The notes: generated by a model from the letters alone, not told the origin. 64,000 bases of DNA from Omphalotus guepiniiformis (GCA_028554645.1 JAQOOI010000080.1:1240001-1304000), one strand, 5' to 3'. Shown: positions 9,658 to 21,008, counted from the stretch's first letter. Made by a program: numbers and translations.

Positions 9658-11703
9658 TTAGTCTTGAGAAAGTTGATCAAGAACCACGTTTATTGACGGC
9701 CTCTCCGAGGGTGCAGGATTCCAGCACACATTTAAAAGCCTCCAGAGCTGGTCATCCAGTCCTCTCTGAATAACACGCTCTTCCATGGGCCGTGTAGGGA
9801 ATTCACCTCGTGAAGACCTGATGACAACTTCGGTTGTATGTTTGATGTTTCCATACGGCTGTTGATGGGTAAAGAGCTGAAGAGAGGTTTCATGAGATCA
9901 GAGCAGGAAATTTTAATGACCCGAGTACCTCAAGTATCGTCATCCCTAGCGCATATATGTCAGAACTGGCAGACAGAACCCCTTGTCCAACGCAGACCTC
10001 CGGTGCAAACCATCGGTAGGAATCAGAGACTCCGCGACTCTGTGTGAAGGGTATCCCGGTTATGTCTTCTACAATCTAGGTAGGAAACGCAAATTAATAG
10101 ATCATGAAGCTCGTAAGTGCAAGACTTGCCTGAGAGAGCCCAAAATCGGCCAATAGAGGATCTCCGTAGCTATTAATGACAATGTTACCCTGTGTAGAAG
10201 TTAGCCTGCATGCAAAGGGTCGATGCTAAAAACTGCCAACCGCTTTGATGTCACCGTGGACAACACTCATGTCGTGCAGGACCTTCAATCCCAGAGCTAT
10301 GTGCTTGATCTATGTAGAAGTTCGGTCAAACTGTTTTTCCATTGGCAAAGGGTAATCACGGGTACAGACCATCTTTCGATAGTTGACAGACGAATCATGT
10401 TTCTTCACATACGCCAAGGCATTTCCATTTTGCTGCCATGGGCTGACCATATATCTAGTGAAAAGTCAGCTATACTACCAATATCCATGCAGGGTAGCTT
10501 ATGGAAATGGACCATCATTCTGGCAAAATCCATAGAACGGGAGGATATGCTTTCCACGGTCAACTCTCCAGATTTCAGCCCAAACTTTCACCTCCCTCAT
10601 GAACCGCTATCGATCAGGGTGAGCAAAGAGTCACTGAAATGGACCAAGCACGAACCCGCATGCTATGCTCATTCGAGTTGACAGCGCGCACGACTTTGAT
10701 GGCGACCTTCTCGCGTTGAAGATAGAGACCTTCATAGATATCCATCGCTGCGGTACCACTGACAGGGAATTGGCCGATACGTGTCACCTCTCCAGAATTG
10801 AGGTGAAGGTTGGGCAGAATCTCATTTGATTGAAGCTGCAACTGATAGAGATTGCTAGAGAGCCCGTTGTGCATTCGATCCGCGGTATACTTATTCTCAC
10901 TTAAGGCCTATGGTGCATCATCAGAAATATGAACATTAAGGAGGAAGGAAAAATTGAAACTCTGCTTTTTGCATCATCATCATAGTTTCCATCATTAGAG
11001 TTTGCTTATTCAACGTGTCTTGAACGAGACTCTGAGAATTCTGAATCTCAGAAAGATATTCGATCAACTCTTGATGATCGCGTTTTGCGTTGGCGGCAAA
11101 CTCTTCTTGCCAATGATTGATCTCTAGGTGAGAAATTAACTGTAATAACATCCATTAACATGATCCAACTAAACATTAGTGTCAAACATGCCTGAAATTT
11201 CGTCAAGCAATTCGAGATTTCCTCGTGACATCGTCCTATTTCTGCCTTGATTTCATGTTGACGAAGAAACGCGTCGATACGACCCATCGAGACCCATATC
11301 TCCATTTCTTTCTTGACACGCAAAACACAACTAGTCCACACGGATCAATGCTGCTTTCAGTAGAAGAACAACGGGAAAAGTACTTTTGGATGCTCTGAAA
11401 AGCCTCCGTCATGCCGTTTGGAGTATCCTGATGGCTCTCTTTCGCCGCCAGCAATAGTGTATGACAGCGATCTTTAAGCTGCCGAGCTTCATGACTATGA
11501 ACATGCAGCTTGAGTTACCATATATTTATACGAATGAAAGGCACTGTCTACCGATTTGACACAACGTTCTCGCAGAGTTGAATGATTCCACACAGTAGTT
11601 CCGCTGCTGGACACAGACCAGGGACAGGCGCGAAATCAGCAGTGATTTGGGCAGCAGTCTTGCCCAGCGAGACGAGTAGAGCAATGGAGTTGTGTCTAGC
11701 CAT
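9658..11703 (-). CDS. Protein kinase with an N-terminal MLKL-like helical bundle
   Basis: Multi-exon gene. The N terminus ([20 protein letters not shown], then [68 protein letters not shown] and [18 protein letters not shown]) is all helical. It resembles the four-helix-bundle domain that Agaricomycete proteins share with mammalian MLKL. A serine/threonine or TKL-type kinase domain follows: VAIKVV (beta-3 Lys), a helix-C region ([10 protein letters not shown]), [13 protein letters not shown] (HGD with the catalytic-loop Asn), LLADFGLSQ (DFG) and YRWFAPEV (APE). The C lobe ends [18 protein letters not shown]. All catalytic residues are present, so it is probably active, unlike mammalian MLKL. 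One intron is GC-AG (11140-11191). The start at 11703 is the first ATG of the helical domain. A link to regulated cell death is inference from architecture only. Confidence 0.8.
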
Positions 11704-11822
11704 ATTTCCTAAGCGAAAGCAACCAAGGAGGAGACAGGGAGAAAAGGACGCTGGGAAGCATAGCTAGCATAAGTAGAAGAGAGGAAAGCTGTATATGATA
11801 GACGCTCAGTGATGAACAGGTG
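11704..11822. promoter_or_regulatory. Short shared divergent promoter region
   Basis: Only about 120 bases separate the start of the bundle-kinase gene (minus strand) from the first ATG of the unrecognised gene (plus strand). Any core promoters must therefore overlap or be shared. No individual factor site is identified. Confidence 0.45.
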
Positions 11823-12965
11823 ATGAACGCTGAATTGAACGCCTGTACAGCCATGGTTTCTCTCTTTCCCCTTCCTGCTCCGTTACTTCCTCAGTTCTCG
11901 TCTCTTCTATTCAAGGGTCCGTATCACGCTTCGGCACCTATTCATCTTGCAATATCACACACTGCTCAATCCCCCGAATCTTCTGTCATCGTACTTTCTG
12001 CCTCGTCTTTCGCCAATGATCTCCATGATTTAAATGACAGTTGGATTGCAACTCATTCTGGCCATGGATCAGTCGTAGAGTCTTCTTCCCGAGTACAACT
12101 CTAGTCGGTGCTGCCGTTTTAAGTGTAATAGTTCTCGCCTCTGAAAATCCCGCTGTTAGCTATCCACCAAGTCCGGCTCATATGTCCCTACTGCTGTCCA
12201 CTTTTCATCTTCCCGAAGCGTCCAGTCCTGACTTTAGCACTCTTCATCCAAAAATAACACTGCATACTGCGCCAACCTTGATAATTCTTCACGAGCCTTC
12301 TGCGTATTTCTTAAAGCAACAATCTCAACCAAATGGAACGTCGTACGTTAACTTCTGTGCCAAAAAGCTGTATCGAGATCTAAATTGAGCCATAAGGCAT
12401 TCTTGGACTACATCATCGTATATCTCATTGATAACGCGCGCGATGTCCCTAGCAGGATACTTGGGGTATGTGTCTTAGCAGATACTTTACAAGTTTTGGT
12501 GTTCATACCTCAATCTCTGGAGCGGAAGTTCATCTCAGGCTGCCCCGAACCCAATTTCGCTTGCTGTCTTCGATTCACGTCTGGATCAGCTCAAATTACC
12601 TGTAATTCAACGACCGACGTATGGTGGACATGCTTGCCAAGGGGATGCGCCACGACTTGAAGCTGTGTCGATACTCGTGCAGAACTATTTCGAATGGATT
12701 GGTGTCTTTGATCTAGATCCTGGTTTGTGACAGCTAAGCTGCGTTTGTTCTTGATCCTCAATGTCATGGTATAGCAAAGGAAGATACTGGAGTACAGGCT
12801 GAAGTCGAAAGAGGACATGATCGATACATGCGTGTATGTCTAAACAAGGCGAACTCCCATGGAAAAGAACAGCATCTGTGGCAGTGGTTGGAAAGAACAC
12901 AGCAAATGACCTCGAGACGTGAAAAAAGGTGTACAGAGTTCATCTGGGAGGGGGCCCCAGGTTGA
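11823..12965 (+). CDS. Unrecognised multi-exon protein
   Basis: I do not recognise this product. Clear coding segments are MVSLFPLPAPLLPQFSSLLF with SSVIVLSASSFANDLHDLND and WIATHSGHGS; then YPPSPAHMSLLLSTFHLPEA with LHTAPTLIILHEPSAYFL; then SWTTSSYISLITRAMSLAGYL; then ISLAVFDSRLDQLKLPVIQRP with GHACQGDAPRLEAVSILVQNYFEWIGVFDLDP; and finally AEVERGHDRYMRVCLNKANSHGKEQHLWQWLE. Alternating hydrophobic strands and helices suggest a globular alpha/beta fold, but no P-loop or catalytic motif is visible. The first splice junction (near 12085-12170) could not be fixed: the obvious GT-AG choice does not keep the frame, so the model is uncertain there. The start could also be the ATG at 11853. The gene is divergent to the bundle-kinase gene. 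Confidence 0.6.
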
Positions 12966-13170
12966 GCTGCTTTTACATATGTGAATAGGATGGGAACCTG
13001 TCATTGATACTTTCTGTTTAGACCTGAAGCACGCCCCCTATGAGGTATCACTACGTCCTCGATAGTTACTCATAGAGCGCTTGGTCACCAGGCTACTTTC
13101 TGTTCGATGTATGTAGTGGTTGAAGTTGTAGGACGAAGCTTACATCAGCGCTTTCAACCTCCACCCCACG

Positions 13171-13540
13171 ATGTCCGCAGAGCAATCGAACGATGTAAAT
13201 GCAACTGCCTCATTCTTTTCAGATATTTTAAAACCTGGATCTTCTATGCACCCAACTTTTCTGGTGATACTGGACGTCGCTTTCACCACCTTACTTTTTG
13301 TTCTGCTGGGCTTACTCTATGGTACGGCTGGAAACTTTCACATATTGGCTCTCATCCTGATAGAGTTGGGTCTATGGGCGAGCGTCAAGTGGTGAGTATT
13401 ATATGGATGAATGAATAAAGTTTATTGCTAATATATACAACAGGTTTGTTTATGAACTCAGGAACAGCACATTACAGCAAGCAGACAAACGAGAGGCAGA
13501 GACCCATAATTCCGAGTCGGGGTCAAAGAAGGATATATGA
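13171..13540 (+). CDS. PKR1: Pkr1, V-ATPase assembly factor of the ER
   Basis: Small ER membrane protein that helps assemble the V0 sector of the vacuolar ATPase. Two exons (13171-13391 and 13444-13540) give 105 residues. Seen: a short N-terminal segment ending SFFSDILKPGSSMHPTFLV, then two hydrophobic helices (LDVAFTTLLFVLLGLLYG and FHILALILIELGLWASVKW), then FVYELR and a hydrophilic, basic tail. This layout and the final WFVYELR box match the Pkr1 family. Its stop codon lies only 9 bases from the stop codon of PSF3 on the other strand, so the 3' untranslated regions of the two transcripts must overlap. Confidence 0.87.
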
Positions 13541-13549
13541 TAGCAGTTT

Positions 13550-14436
13550 TCATCGTTTGGCTCTGTCGCTTTCTTCATTCCATTTCTTCATGCGCCTTGC
13601 GCTCTCTTGGGCCAACGTGAAGACTTGTTGATATCAGTATTTTGCTTCTCGAAGGAGGTAATGAGGCAACACTCACGTTCACGCTCTGTTGCGTCCAAGC
13701 CTTCCCGAAAGTTTTGCGAAGAGTCGCCTGAACTTCCTGCCCCTCCCGCTGGACCCAGTGCTGCAAAGTGCTGCGCTTGATCAATGACCTCAACCAGCCT
13801 TCCTTTGAATGCCTTCATGGTCGAACTGTCAGAGTCGGGGGAACTTCGTGTAGATATATGCGCACCGATGTCAACATTTCAGATAACTCTTTTCCTTGTT
13901 CATCGCTGAGGCTATCAAATCATGAGCATTTATGACACAGTCAATTCGGGCGCAGGCTCACATATCCATGATAATCTTTCCAAACCCATACCACGAACCG
14001 CCTGCTCCTACCAAGTTGGATAGCCTTACGCTTCTTGACTCTGCCTTTAGAGCATTTCGCACTTTCACACCAAACGGAGAGGGGATATTGAAGTCTGCCC
14101 AGTCACTGTGAAGTTTGGCACAAGGTCGCCTATGTTGAAAAGCGAAGAGACACACGAGAATATGATGGTGTAGGCAAGCCAGATTGGAATCTGACGTTTA
14201 CTTAGGGCAGTGATCTAACGAGAGTTATGAATCAGAATCTTTTCGAGGACGTGTTGAAGAGCTTGTACGTCGCGCTCAGAGCCACCACCGAGATGGCCCA
14301 TGTCAGGAATGTTGTGCTTGAATGTGCATTGTATTTTCTGTGATTCGTTTAGATCTAGACAAAGATAACGGTGTAGGTAGGCTCGAACCTGGTTTTCAGC
14401 TAGTATTGCATCTATTGAGAAGTAGTCGTTGTCCAT
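13550..14436 (-). CDS. PSF3: GINS complex subunit Psf3
   Basis: Subunit of the GINS tetramer, part of the CMG replicative helicase at replication forks. Seen after joining short exons: MDNDYFSIDAILAENQ, then KIQCTFKHNIPDMGHLGGGS, ALSKRQIPIWLAYTIIFS, DWADFNIPSPFGVKVRNALK, RSVRLSNLVGAGGSWYGFGK, LSDEQGKELSEMLTS, AFKGRLVEVIDQAQHFAALG and LFTLAQESARRMKKWNE. The order and content fit Psf3. Introns are GT-AG and about 50 nt long. The ATG at 14436 is preferred over one five codons upstream because MDNDYF corresponds to the conserved family start. The gene is divergent to a small gene starting at 14527, with 90 bases between starts. Confidence 0.93.
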
Positions 14437-14526
14437 TAAAAGACTGACCAAACATACGCCGCCGCCGCGTCTGAAGTCAGCCTGGCTGACGTCACGCGTT
14501 CTCTCTTCTAATTGTTTGCAACAGCA

Positions 14527-15048
14527 ATGTTGCTTTCAGGCCTTGCTCGTTCCCTCAGATTCGCCTCTCGTCAGGCAAGGCATGTGCCTCAAAATCGGTT
14601 ATTCTCCTTCAGCTTACCACCGCGCGCATCCCATGACTCTGAGCTCACAGAGCTCTACGCAAGACTCAGTAACACCACATTAGCACGTAAGCTGCAGAAT
14701 GCTCCAAGTGCAATGGAGGCTATGCGTGAATTTGCGGAAGTCATGCAAAAACTAGGTGATTCTCTTACATACGCATTTGTAGGGTTTCAACAGCGTCCTG
14801 ATAGTTGATGGTCAGGAATTGACATGTCCTCTGGAAAGCCGCCTTCTACAATGCAAATGATGAAACTTGCTATGGATAAGCAAGCTCGGGAAAGCGGAAT
14901 GAAGGTTGCAGAGGAATTCAAAAAGGCAGGTATTGATTTTACGGATAAAGTGCGTCTTTGCTTTTTCGTCCTATGCGAATCAGTTTGAACCCAGTGACAT
15001 TTACAGGACGTAGTCGCAGAAGTTATGTCTGCCATGAAAAAAGAATGA
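14527..15048 (+). CDS. Small conserved protein with a mitochondrial-type presequence
   Basis: Three exons give a protein of about 135 residues that I cannot name. The start (MLLSGLARSLRFASRQARHVPQNRLFSFSL) is rich in Arg, Ser and hydrophobic residues without acids, as in a matrix-targeting peptide. The body is helical and hydrophilic: LTELYARLSNTTLARKLQNAP, AMEAMREFAEVMQKLGIDMS, STMQMMKLAMDKQARESGMK and VAEEFKKAGIDFTDKDVVAEVM. The first intron ends before GAATTGACATG; the second runs from the GT after GATAAA to TTACAG. No cysteine motif, metal site or membrane span is seen. It shares a 90-base divergent intergenic region with PSF3. Confidence 0.7.
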
Positions 15049-15444
15049 TCATTACATCATTTCGCATTCATCCTGCCCATAGTGGCGTAATATCGAGCTC
15101 GCGCTGCTGTTCCATCGGGAGCTACCCTGTCTGCATATCTTGTTCGTAGCTTCTCTGTCGCACTGGGAATCATATTAATGTTCTGCTGCTGCTCGCATTT
15201 GAACGCATTCAATCCGTGAACTGAGGATCGAAGTACACTTTTAAAGTTATACAATTTTACTTGAGTGTAAGTGCATGCCCGTACACGGTACAGCAGGCGG
15301 CGCACCGTCTCACGGGCCGCCAGTATTATGTAAATTAAATGAGTGCTTGGGGGGGTGAGAAATACGTCACGTGACAAGCGCGAGCTTGTTTGTGGATGTT
15401 GAACCTGTTGGGGCGCGCCGCATTGACTTTGCTTTCCGCTTGAG
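15049..15444. other. Intergenic region
   Basis: About 400 bases contain the 3' end of the small mitochondrial-type gene and the promoter of the coiled-coil gene. Open frames here run antisense and lack any recognisable domain, so I do not call a gene. Confidence 0.45.
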
Positions 15445-18190
15445 ATGGCCGTAATGGTCGCAGACCATCCGCCAACTTCTCTGGCTTTGTCTGATATCAT
15501 GCACACATTGTCTCCATCTTCCGCTCCTCAATCTCACGACTCTTACAATCGTCAAGGAACTTCAGCAGGCCTTTCTATTCGGAGATCAGATACACCGGAG
15601 CCACTTCAAGACGAGGAAATAGCTAATTATCGCAGAAGGGCTGCTGAGATGAAGGCACAACCTCCAGCTACCTCAGAACTGAGCTCAAGAGAGCTGGAAT
15701 TAGTTAATATGGTGTGTGGTCTTGTATCACCACCGTTACAGACTCAGTCTTCATGTTCCCTAGGTAATGAGGCTCACCGAACCTACACGACCTAGCTCCT
15801 CGCAGGTCTTGTATCAAGCGAATCTTATATCTCAGCTCACTTCTCAAAGAGATCACTTAATACAACAATCAGAGGAGGAAAGGGCTCGATGGCAGTCCGA
15901 GAAGGAGGGATGGGCCAGGATATCTGAAGCTCTTTTAGCGCAAAGAAACAGGAAAGATCATTATTCAACAAGGCAAGAGGCATGTCAAATGCTCTGAATT
16001 ACCTGTCTCTAGCTAATCGTTTGGGACTCATTTAGGACCTGGAGCGTTACTGCAATACCTTATTGTCCGATAATACCGAGCTTCGTCATAAAGTGAGTTA
16101 TTTCAGTATGAGCAATCTCTTTCTTAGTACGCCAGTCCGTGACGAATTGCCGTCATCCGCCGACGTCATTCTCGTCTTCTCAGCTTTCACCTTCTTTGCT
16201 ATTCACTATGGATCTTAGGTTTTTCTTCCGCCTTCTCGAGTTTCCAGCTGACTATCTGCGCTAGGAGCAAGAGACACTGTCCCGACTCATCTCCCTGGAA
16301 AACGAAATACACAAGCTCAAGCCGATGCTTCTCCTTCAGCCTTTTTCCATTATGCCTACACTTTCCTCGATGGGGCATGCATCTTCGTATCTCTCTAGCT
16401 TACCTTATCCAGCACCAACTGGTTTAGCTGCTATTTCTGCGCAACGCACTAAACTCAGTCGTAGAAAGAAGAAAGAGAAGGTTGCTCCCGTTGCCTTCGC
16501 TGACGCAACAGAAGGAGAAGATGCGAGTGATAACGAAGCTCTAGTGGCAAGTGTAAACAATACCGCCGCTACTTTGAGCACAAGTGGAAATAATGGAGCT
16601 AGTGCAAGCGCCGTAGGTCCTGCTTCGACGTTGCAGAGTATTTCCCAGTCCAAGCCTCCGTGGGCGGAAGGTGTAATCACCCGGCCCCAGGAGAGTACGA
16701 CTTCCTCGACAATCATACCAACCGTCCCCCATACAGACTCGCCTAGTAACACGTCGCACCGTAACGCTGCGCCCACTATTTATCAACATCTACTCCGTCC
16801 GTCAATATCGTTGCAATCTCCACCCACCTCTCTTCCTCACACAATTGGAAACACTACTCGTAATGCCACTTCAAAGACGTCGAGATCCGGAGGGAACGGC
16901 AAAGCAGGCCCCAGTACTTCTGTTCCTTCGTCCCCACTTACCTCAGATGCGCGCTCCGAGCATCTTCTTCTCGCTGCTCGTAAAATTGGACGCGAGCGCG
17001 CTGCTATTGCCAGTGGCCTTGTCGAAGCAGAGAAGGAGAAAGAAAGGGACAAAGAGCTGCAGGAGAGGGCAAAGATTCATAAGGAACGCCTTGCGGCAGG
17101 AATTACTGGCTACTACCGGCCTTCCGCGGGTGGCGGTGCTACCAACAGTGATGGGAGAAGCAAAGACACCCATACGAAAATCGCAAATCTTAGTCAGGTT
17201 ACCGCCAGCAGCAAAGATGCGACGGCAGGAGCATCTACCTCGAGAGCAGCACTTCCGAGTCCGAAAACACCGAAAAGGACGACTGCAGCGACTCGCATGA
17301 CTGGGGTCAGCCCCGGAACACCAGATCCACTTAATAATACGACGTTCACGCCTTACCACCCTCCAACACCAATGGATTCGTTGCTAAGCGCAGCCCGAAG
17401 CATGATGGATGGAACCGGTAACGCTCAGAACCGTCAGAATACGGGTGAGGTAGTGCTTGAGGACGTTCGTGAAATTGAGTCTAGAAAAAGAGCAGGTGTC
17501 CTCGAGCCTCCGGTGACCCCGACACAGAAAAGGAGGAGAGTCGCACCTTCGACGTCCGCAGCAAGTATTGCCAGTACTAGCGGGACGAGAAACAGTGGGG
17601 CTCGGGTACGAAGTGCACTCGACGTGCTTGCTGATCAAGCGGCGGCAGCGGTCAACAGCGAAAAACCGAGTGCAAGGGCCAGGGCTAAAGCTAAGGGGAA
17701 GGAGAAGGAGAAGGAGACAGATGCCACGTTATCAAAAAGTCATGGACAGGGGAGCACCTTAGAAGAGGGCGATTTCAATACGACGACAAAAAGTGGCCGA
17801 AAGTCGAGAGCCACGAAAGCTGCTGCCGCTGCGAGGGATAAACGGACGGCCTCTTCGAGAAAAAGTAAAGCTGCATCGTCTCGGACGGAGTCCTCGACAC
17901 CTAGAATGATATCTCCTGCTGATCCCAAAGGAATCGTGGTATCAAATTCCCGGGGGTCGACGCCTAGGTTGATCTCTGCTCCTGATCCAAATAGGATGGA
18001 TCCGTCGTCAGGACGAAGTAGACCTGCGGACCCTGACAGGCCGAATGTCCATGAATCCATGTCGGCCGTGTCCAACACTGATGACATCAGGATGGGTTTG
18101 GCAGAAGGTACGCTGACGTTAAGTGCAGCACCGCCGGACATGGAAGAAAAGGTCATGACAATGGCAAAAGAAGGGTCGCATCCAGCATAA
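15445..18190 (+). CDS. Coiled-coil protein with a long disordered basic tail
   Basis: Four exons, product not recognised. The N-terminal 90 residues are Ser/Pro-rich. Exons 2-4 form a continuous coiled coil (YQANLISQLTSQRDHLIQQS, EERARWQSEKEGWARISEAL, then DLERYCNTLLSDNTELRHK, then EQETLSRLISLENEIHKLKP). The last exon from 16266 adds over 600 residues of low-complexity sequence with basic clusters that look like nuclear localisation signals (QKRRRV, and KAKGKEKEKE). It also holds a short repeated motif of the type TPR(M/L)IS followed by P/A-D-P near the C terminus. The intron at 15980-16035 is of the GC-AG type (GAG|GCATGT); no GT-AG alternative keeps the coiled coil in frame. A nuclear location is inferred from composition only. 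Confidence 0.75.
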
Positions 18191-18479
18191 GGCAAGGATG
18201 AACCAACTAAAATACGACTCTTGCCTCGTCAGATTTGAGGTTAGAACAGATCGAGCGAACTGCATAAATGACGATCCCACAGTCCAACCTGGAGCGAATA
18301 TTGTATTGAGAGGGGCGTTAGATTGTATGTTCATCTTGTCATACCCCAGTTGTTTATTATTGGATGTGATACCTGTTGTATGTATGTACTGCCCAATAAC
18401 TTCACATGTAGCGTGTTTTCAGTTATCTTATCTTATCTGCATTCACAATCACTTCCGTCCAATCACTGGAAAGTCGAGA

Positions 18480-20640
18480 ATGCAGCATCAACCGATACCT
18501 TCAACATCCTATTCTTTCAACTCTTCTGTGACTCCATCTTCTCCAGCACCTCAACATACACTTCCTCCAACTCATTTCTATTCCGTCGAATATCCCGGCT
18601 ACGTTCTTCAATCATCAATTCCTCAAGCAATCAGGAATCTAGGTGGCCCTTCTGCACTAGAAACTGCTTTCAAACGTGGCGCTTCAAAGGCTGACGCGTT
18701 AGTCGAGCTTCAGTTAAGGACTGGAAGCTTTTTCGCCCATCCCGTACCAGGAGAAGTCGTTACTACAAACAGTATACTGCTCAAGGTCGTCAGGAGGAAG
18801 AAGAAGAAAGCTACGTCAAACGAAGATGCGACTCTTGGAGAATACAGGGCTGAGGCCGTAGGCGTCCTTTCCAAGACTGTCAGGTTTAGAAGTAAGTCAA
18901 ACTTTTCGCAATAGTCTATCCTCAACCTGAATACTCTGCGATAGGTATGGCGGACTACCAATATGAACCGAATTCCGATGACCCTCTTTCCCTTCTGCGA
19001 TGCTCTATGGAAAAAATGGATGGTAAGTGATCAGCACGCCTGATTTCGTATTGTTTTCTATATCATTGTGAAGTGGAGGCTATCAGCTCGTATCGGATTC
19101 CAGCGGAAAAAGAAGACTATACAATACCCACAGACGCATCCCTCGCGCCTGTCGATGCTGAGTTCGCTATGAACCTCGATCCGCAGTTGATGAGCGAACA
19201 GGAAAGATCTGCGGTCAGACAAGTGCCGCAAGGAACTCGAAGTAATATTCGGCTGTTCCCACCTCCAATATTCAGTAGGCAGGCCATTTCTCAGAATTAC
19301 AAGTAAGTGGAATGTTGTATATTGAATGAAGATAACTGAAGGGTTTCCAGTTTCAAGGGAAATCCAGCCTCTATGGTCTCAATTATAGTCGATGAAGAAA
19401 CAGGAGAGGAGAGAAAGCGCTTGATAAATAGAATGCGCTGGAAAGGGTATGGTCCTGCGACCATCTCCTTTGCCGATACAGCTGTGTGTTATATTATTGT
19501 GTCTGGTGAAATCAACTGAAACATGTCCGACAGCTGTCCCGGACAGACCACCTCCAAATGTCGAGGAGGTGCGAGAGCAGGTCGACAGAGATATTCTCAG
19601 AAGACTGGAGGAGGTCCGCAAATATGTTCTTAGTCGCATCGTATAGCACTGACTACTTCTTCAGCTCTTTACAGAACGCCCCATATGGACCCGGATGTCT
19701 CTTTTCAACCAGGTGCCTCCTGCGGTGTCTCGAGAAATTCACAAGTGTGTTGCCCTCATCGTTTGCAAATTCTCCCGTCCTTAGCTCTATTTAAGTTCAA
19801 AGATCATCCTCCCCCTGGTTTGTTATGTATTCCAAGATGGCCCTTGGCGGGACACACTTGTTAGGTTCGCGTACGATCCACGACGGGATCCTAATGCCCG
19901 ATTGTACGTTTTCCCAAAAACTATGTTATAAGGTCTGTCTAAACACCCTGATCCAGCTATCAACGTCTGTACTTTCGCAACGCGAACCATCCAATCAACA
20001 GACCTTCGGTAATCATCAGGCGCCAAGAACGTGCAGTCGCCAACTCATTTGAACTGGATAAAGATGAACCTAGGTGCAAATATTCTTTTGCGTCATGTGT
20101 ACGAGCATCTAAAGGTCAACATCCAGGACTTCCCATATCTTCGATGGTAGCACGTTGACGAAGGAAACAGCTGCATTCCAGCTCTGCGATATAACCGACC
20201 CGATGCTAAAAGAAATGATTGAGAGCGCTGATGACGTGCGGGAGACTTGCGATGTAAGTAGTAAAGTTCTGCACTAGTCAAGTGGTGTCTAATGATTATT
20301 TAGGAACGAGATGGTTGGTACTCGACACAGTCTTTCGAGCGAATCAAAGCGATCTTACGGCTCAAATTCTTTTCGCTTCTGGATGGACGACCTGCGACTG
20401 AGGAAGAATGCAGAGCTGTTCTGGAAGAAAGCGATAATGCGCCCAACAAGGTTCTTACCGCTTCCAGGACCACGAAGTTGAGAGTTGGCAAGCATAACAT
20501 GGCCAAGGGAGCACTGCGACCAGAAGAAGCTGCTGTGAGTGTAACGATATCCTATCAATGTCATGACTGAATCACCCTTATCGTAGGCATTCCGATTGAG
20601 GGCCACGTTGGACAGAGAAAAGAAGGCGACAACGAGATGA
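18480..20640 (+). CDS. TFC1: TFIIIC subunit 5 (tau95/GTF3C5 type)
   Basis: DNA-binding subunit of TFIIIC, which recruits RNA polymerase III to tRNA and 5S genes. Seen: YSVEYPGYVLQSSIPQAIRN and LGGPSALETAF near the N terminus; LLKVVRRKKKK; WKGYGPATISFADTA; RPIWTRMSLFNQVP; then CYVFQDGPWRDTLVRFAYDP and the NARFYQRLYFRN block typical of the family; and a C-terminal tail with RKTTR-like basic sequence ending at 20640. Most introns are GT-AG and about 50 nt. One junction (around 19478-19537) cannot be removed in frame by any GT-AG pair; see findings. The start at 18480 is the ATG nearest the conserved block; the frame is open further upstream but that stretch is hydrophobic and looks non-coding. 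Confidence 0.88.
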
Positions 20641-21008
20641 TCCAGCATATCTCCCGAAGGGAACTACATATAACATTGACAATTGCTGCGACTATAGCTT
20701 GAAGGCCGTAAAACCAGACGAAGTATCAGATCTTCACTGATGCACTTGGAACGGTATCGAACAAACTGGCATTGAATGCAGATCGTGATGCCCAGAAGTA
20801 ACTCTCATGGATGGAATTCAAATTTGTCGAAGTAAAGTCGCGACATAAAGGGTGTTTTTGCGAATATTTGTATTTTTCGGGCAATGCAACAGCATAGAGA
20901 ATGCATACACATAACATGGATAGGCCTAAAGCTGGAGAACCTCGCTAGTCCAACCAACAGAGCTTGATGGTACAACGAGAAAATGAAAAGATTGCGCCAA
21001 TCTAAATC
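20641..21008. other. Intergenic, convergent 3' ends
   Basis: About 370 bases between the TFC1 stop and the eL29 stop. No open frame of interest is seen. Confidence 0.45.

Noticed and set aside
15057..15506. Open frame of 149 codons on the minus strand
   Set aside because: It has no recognisable domain, runs antisense across the start of the coiled-coil gene, and its composition resembles the complement of promoter sequence.
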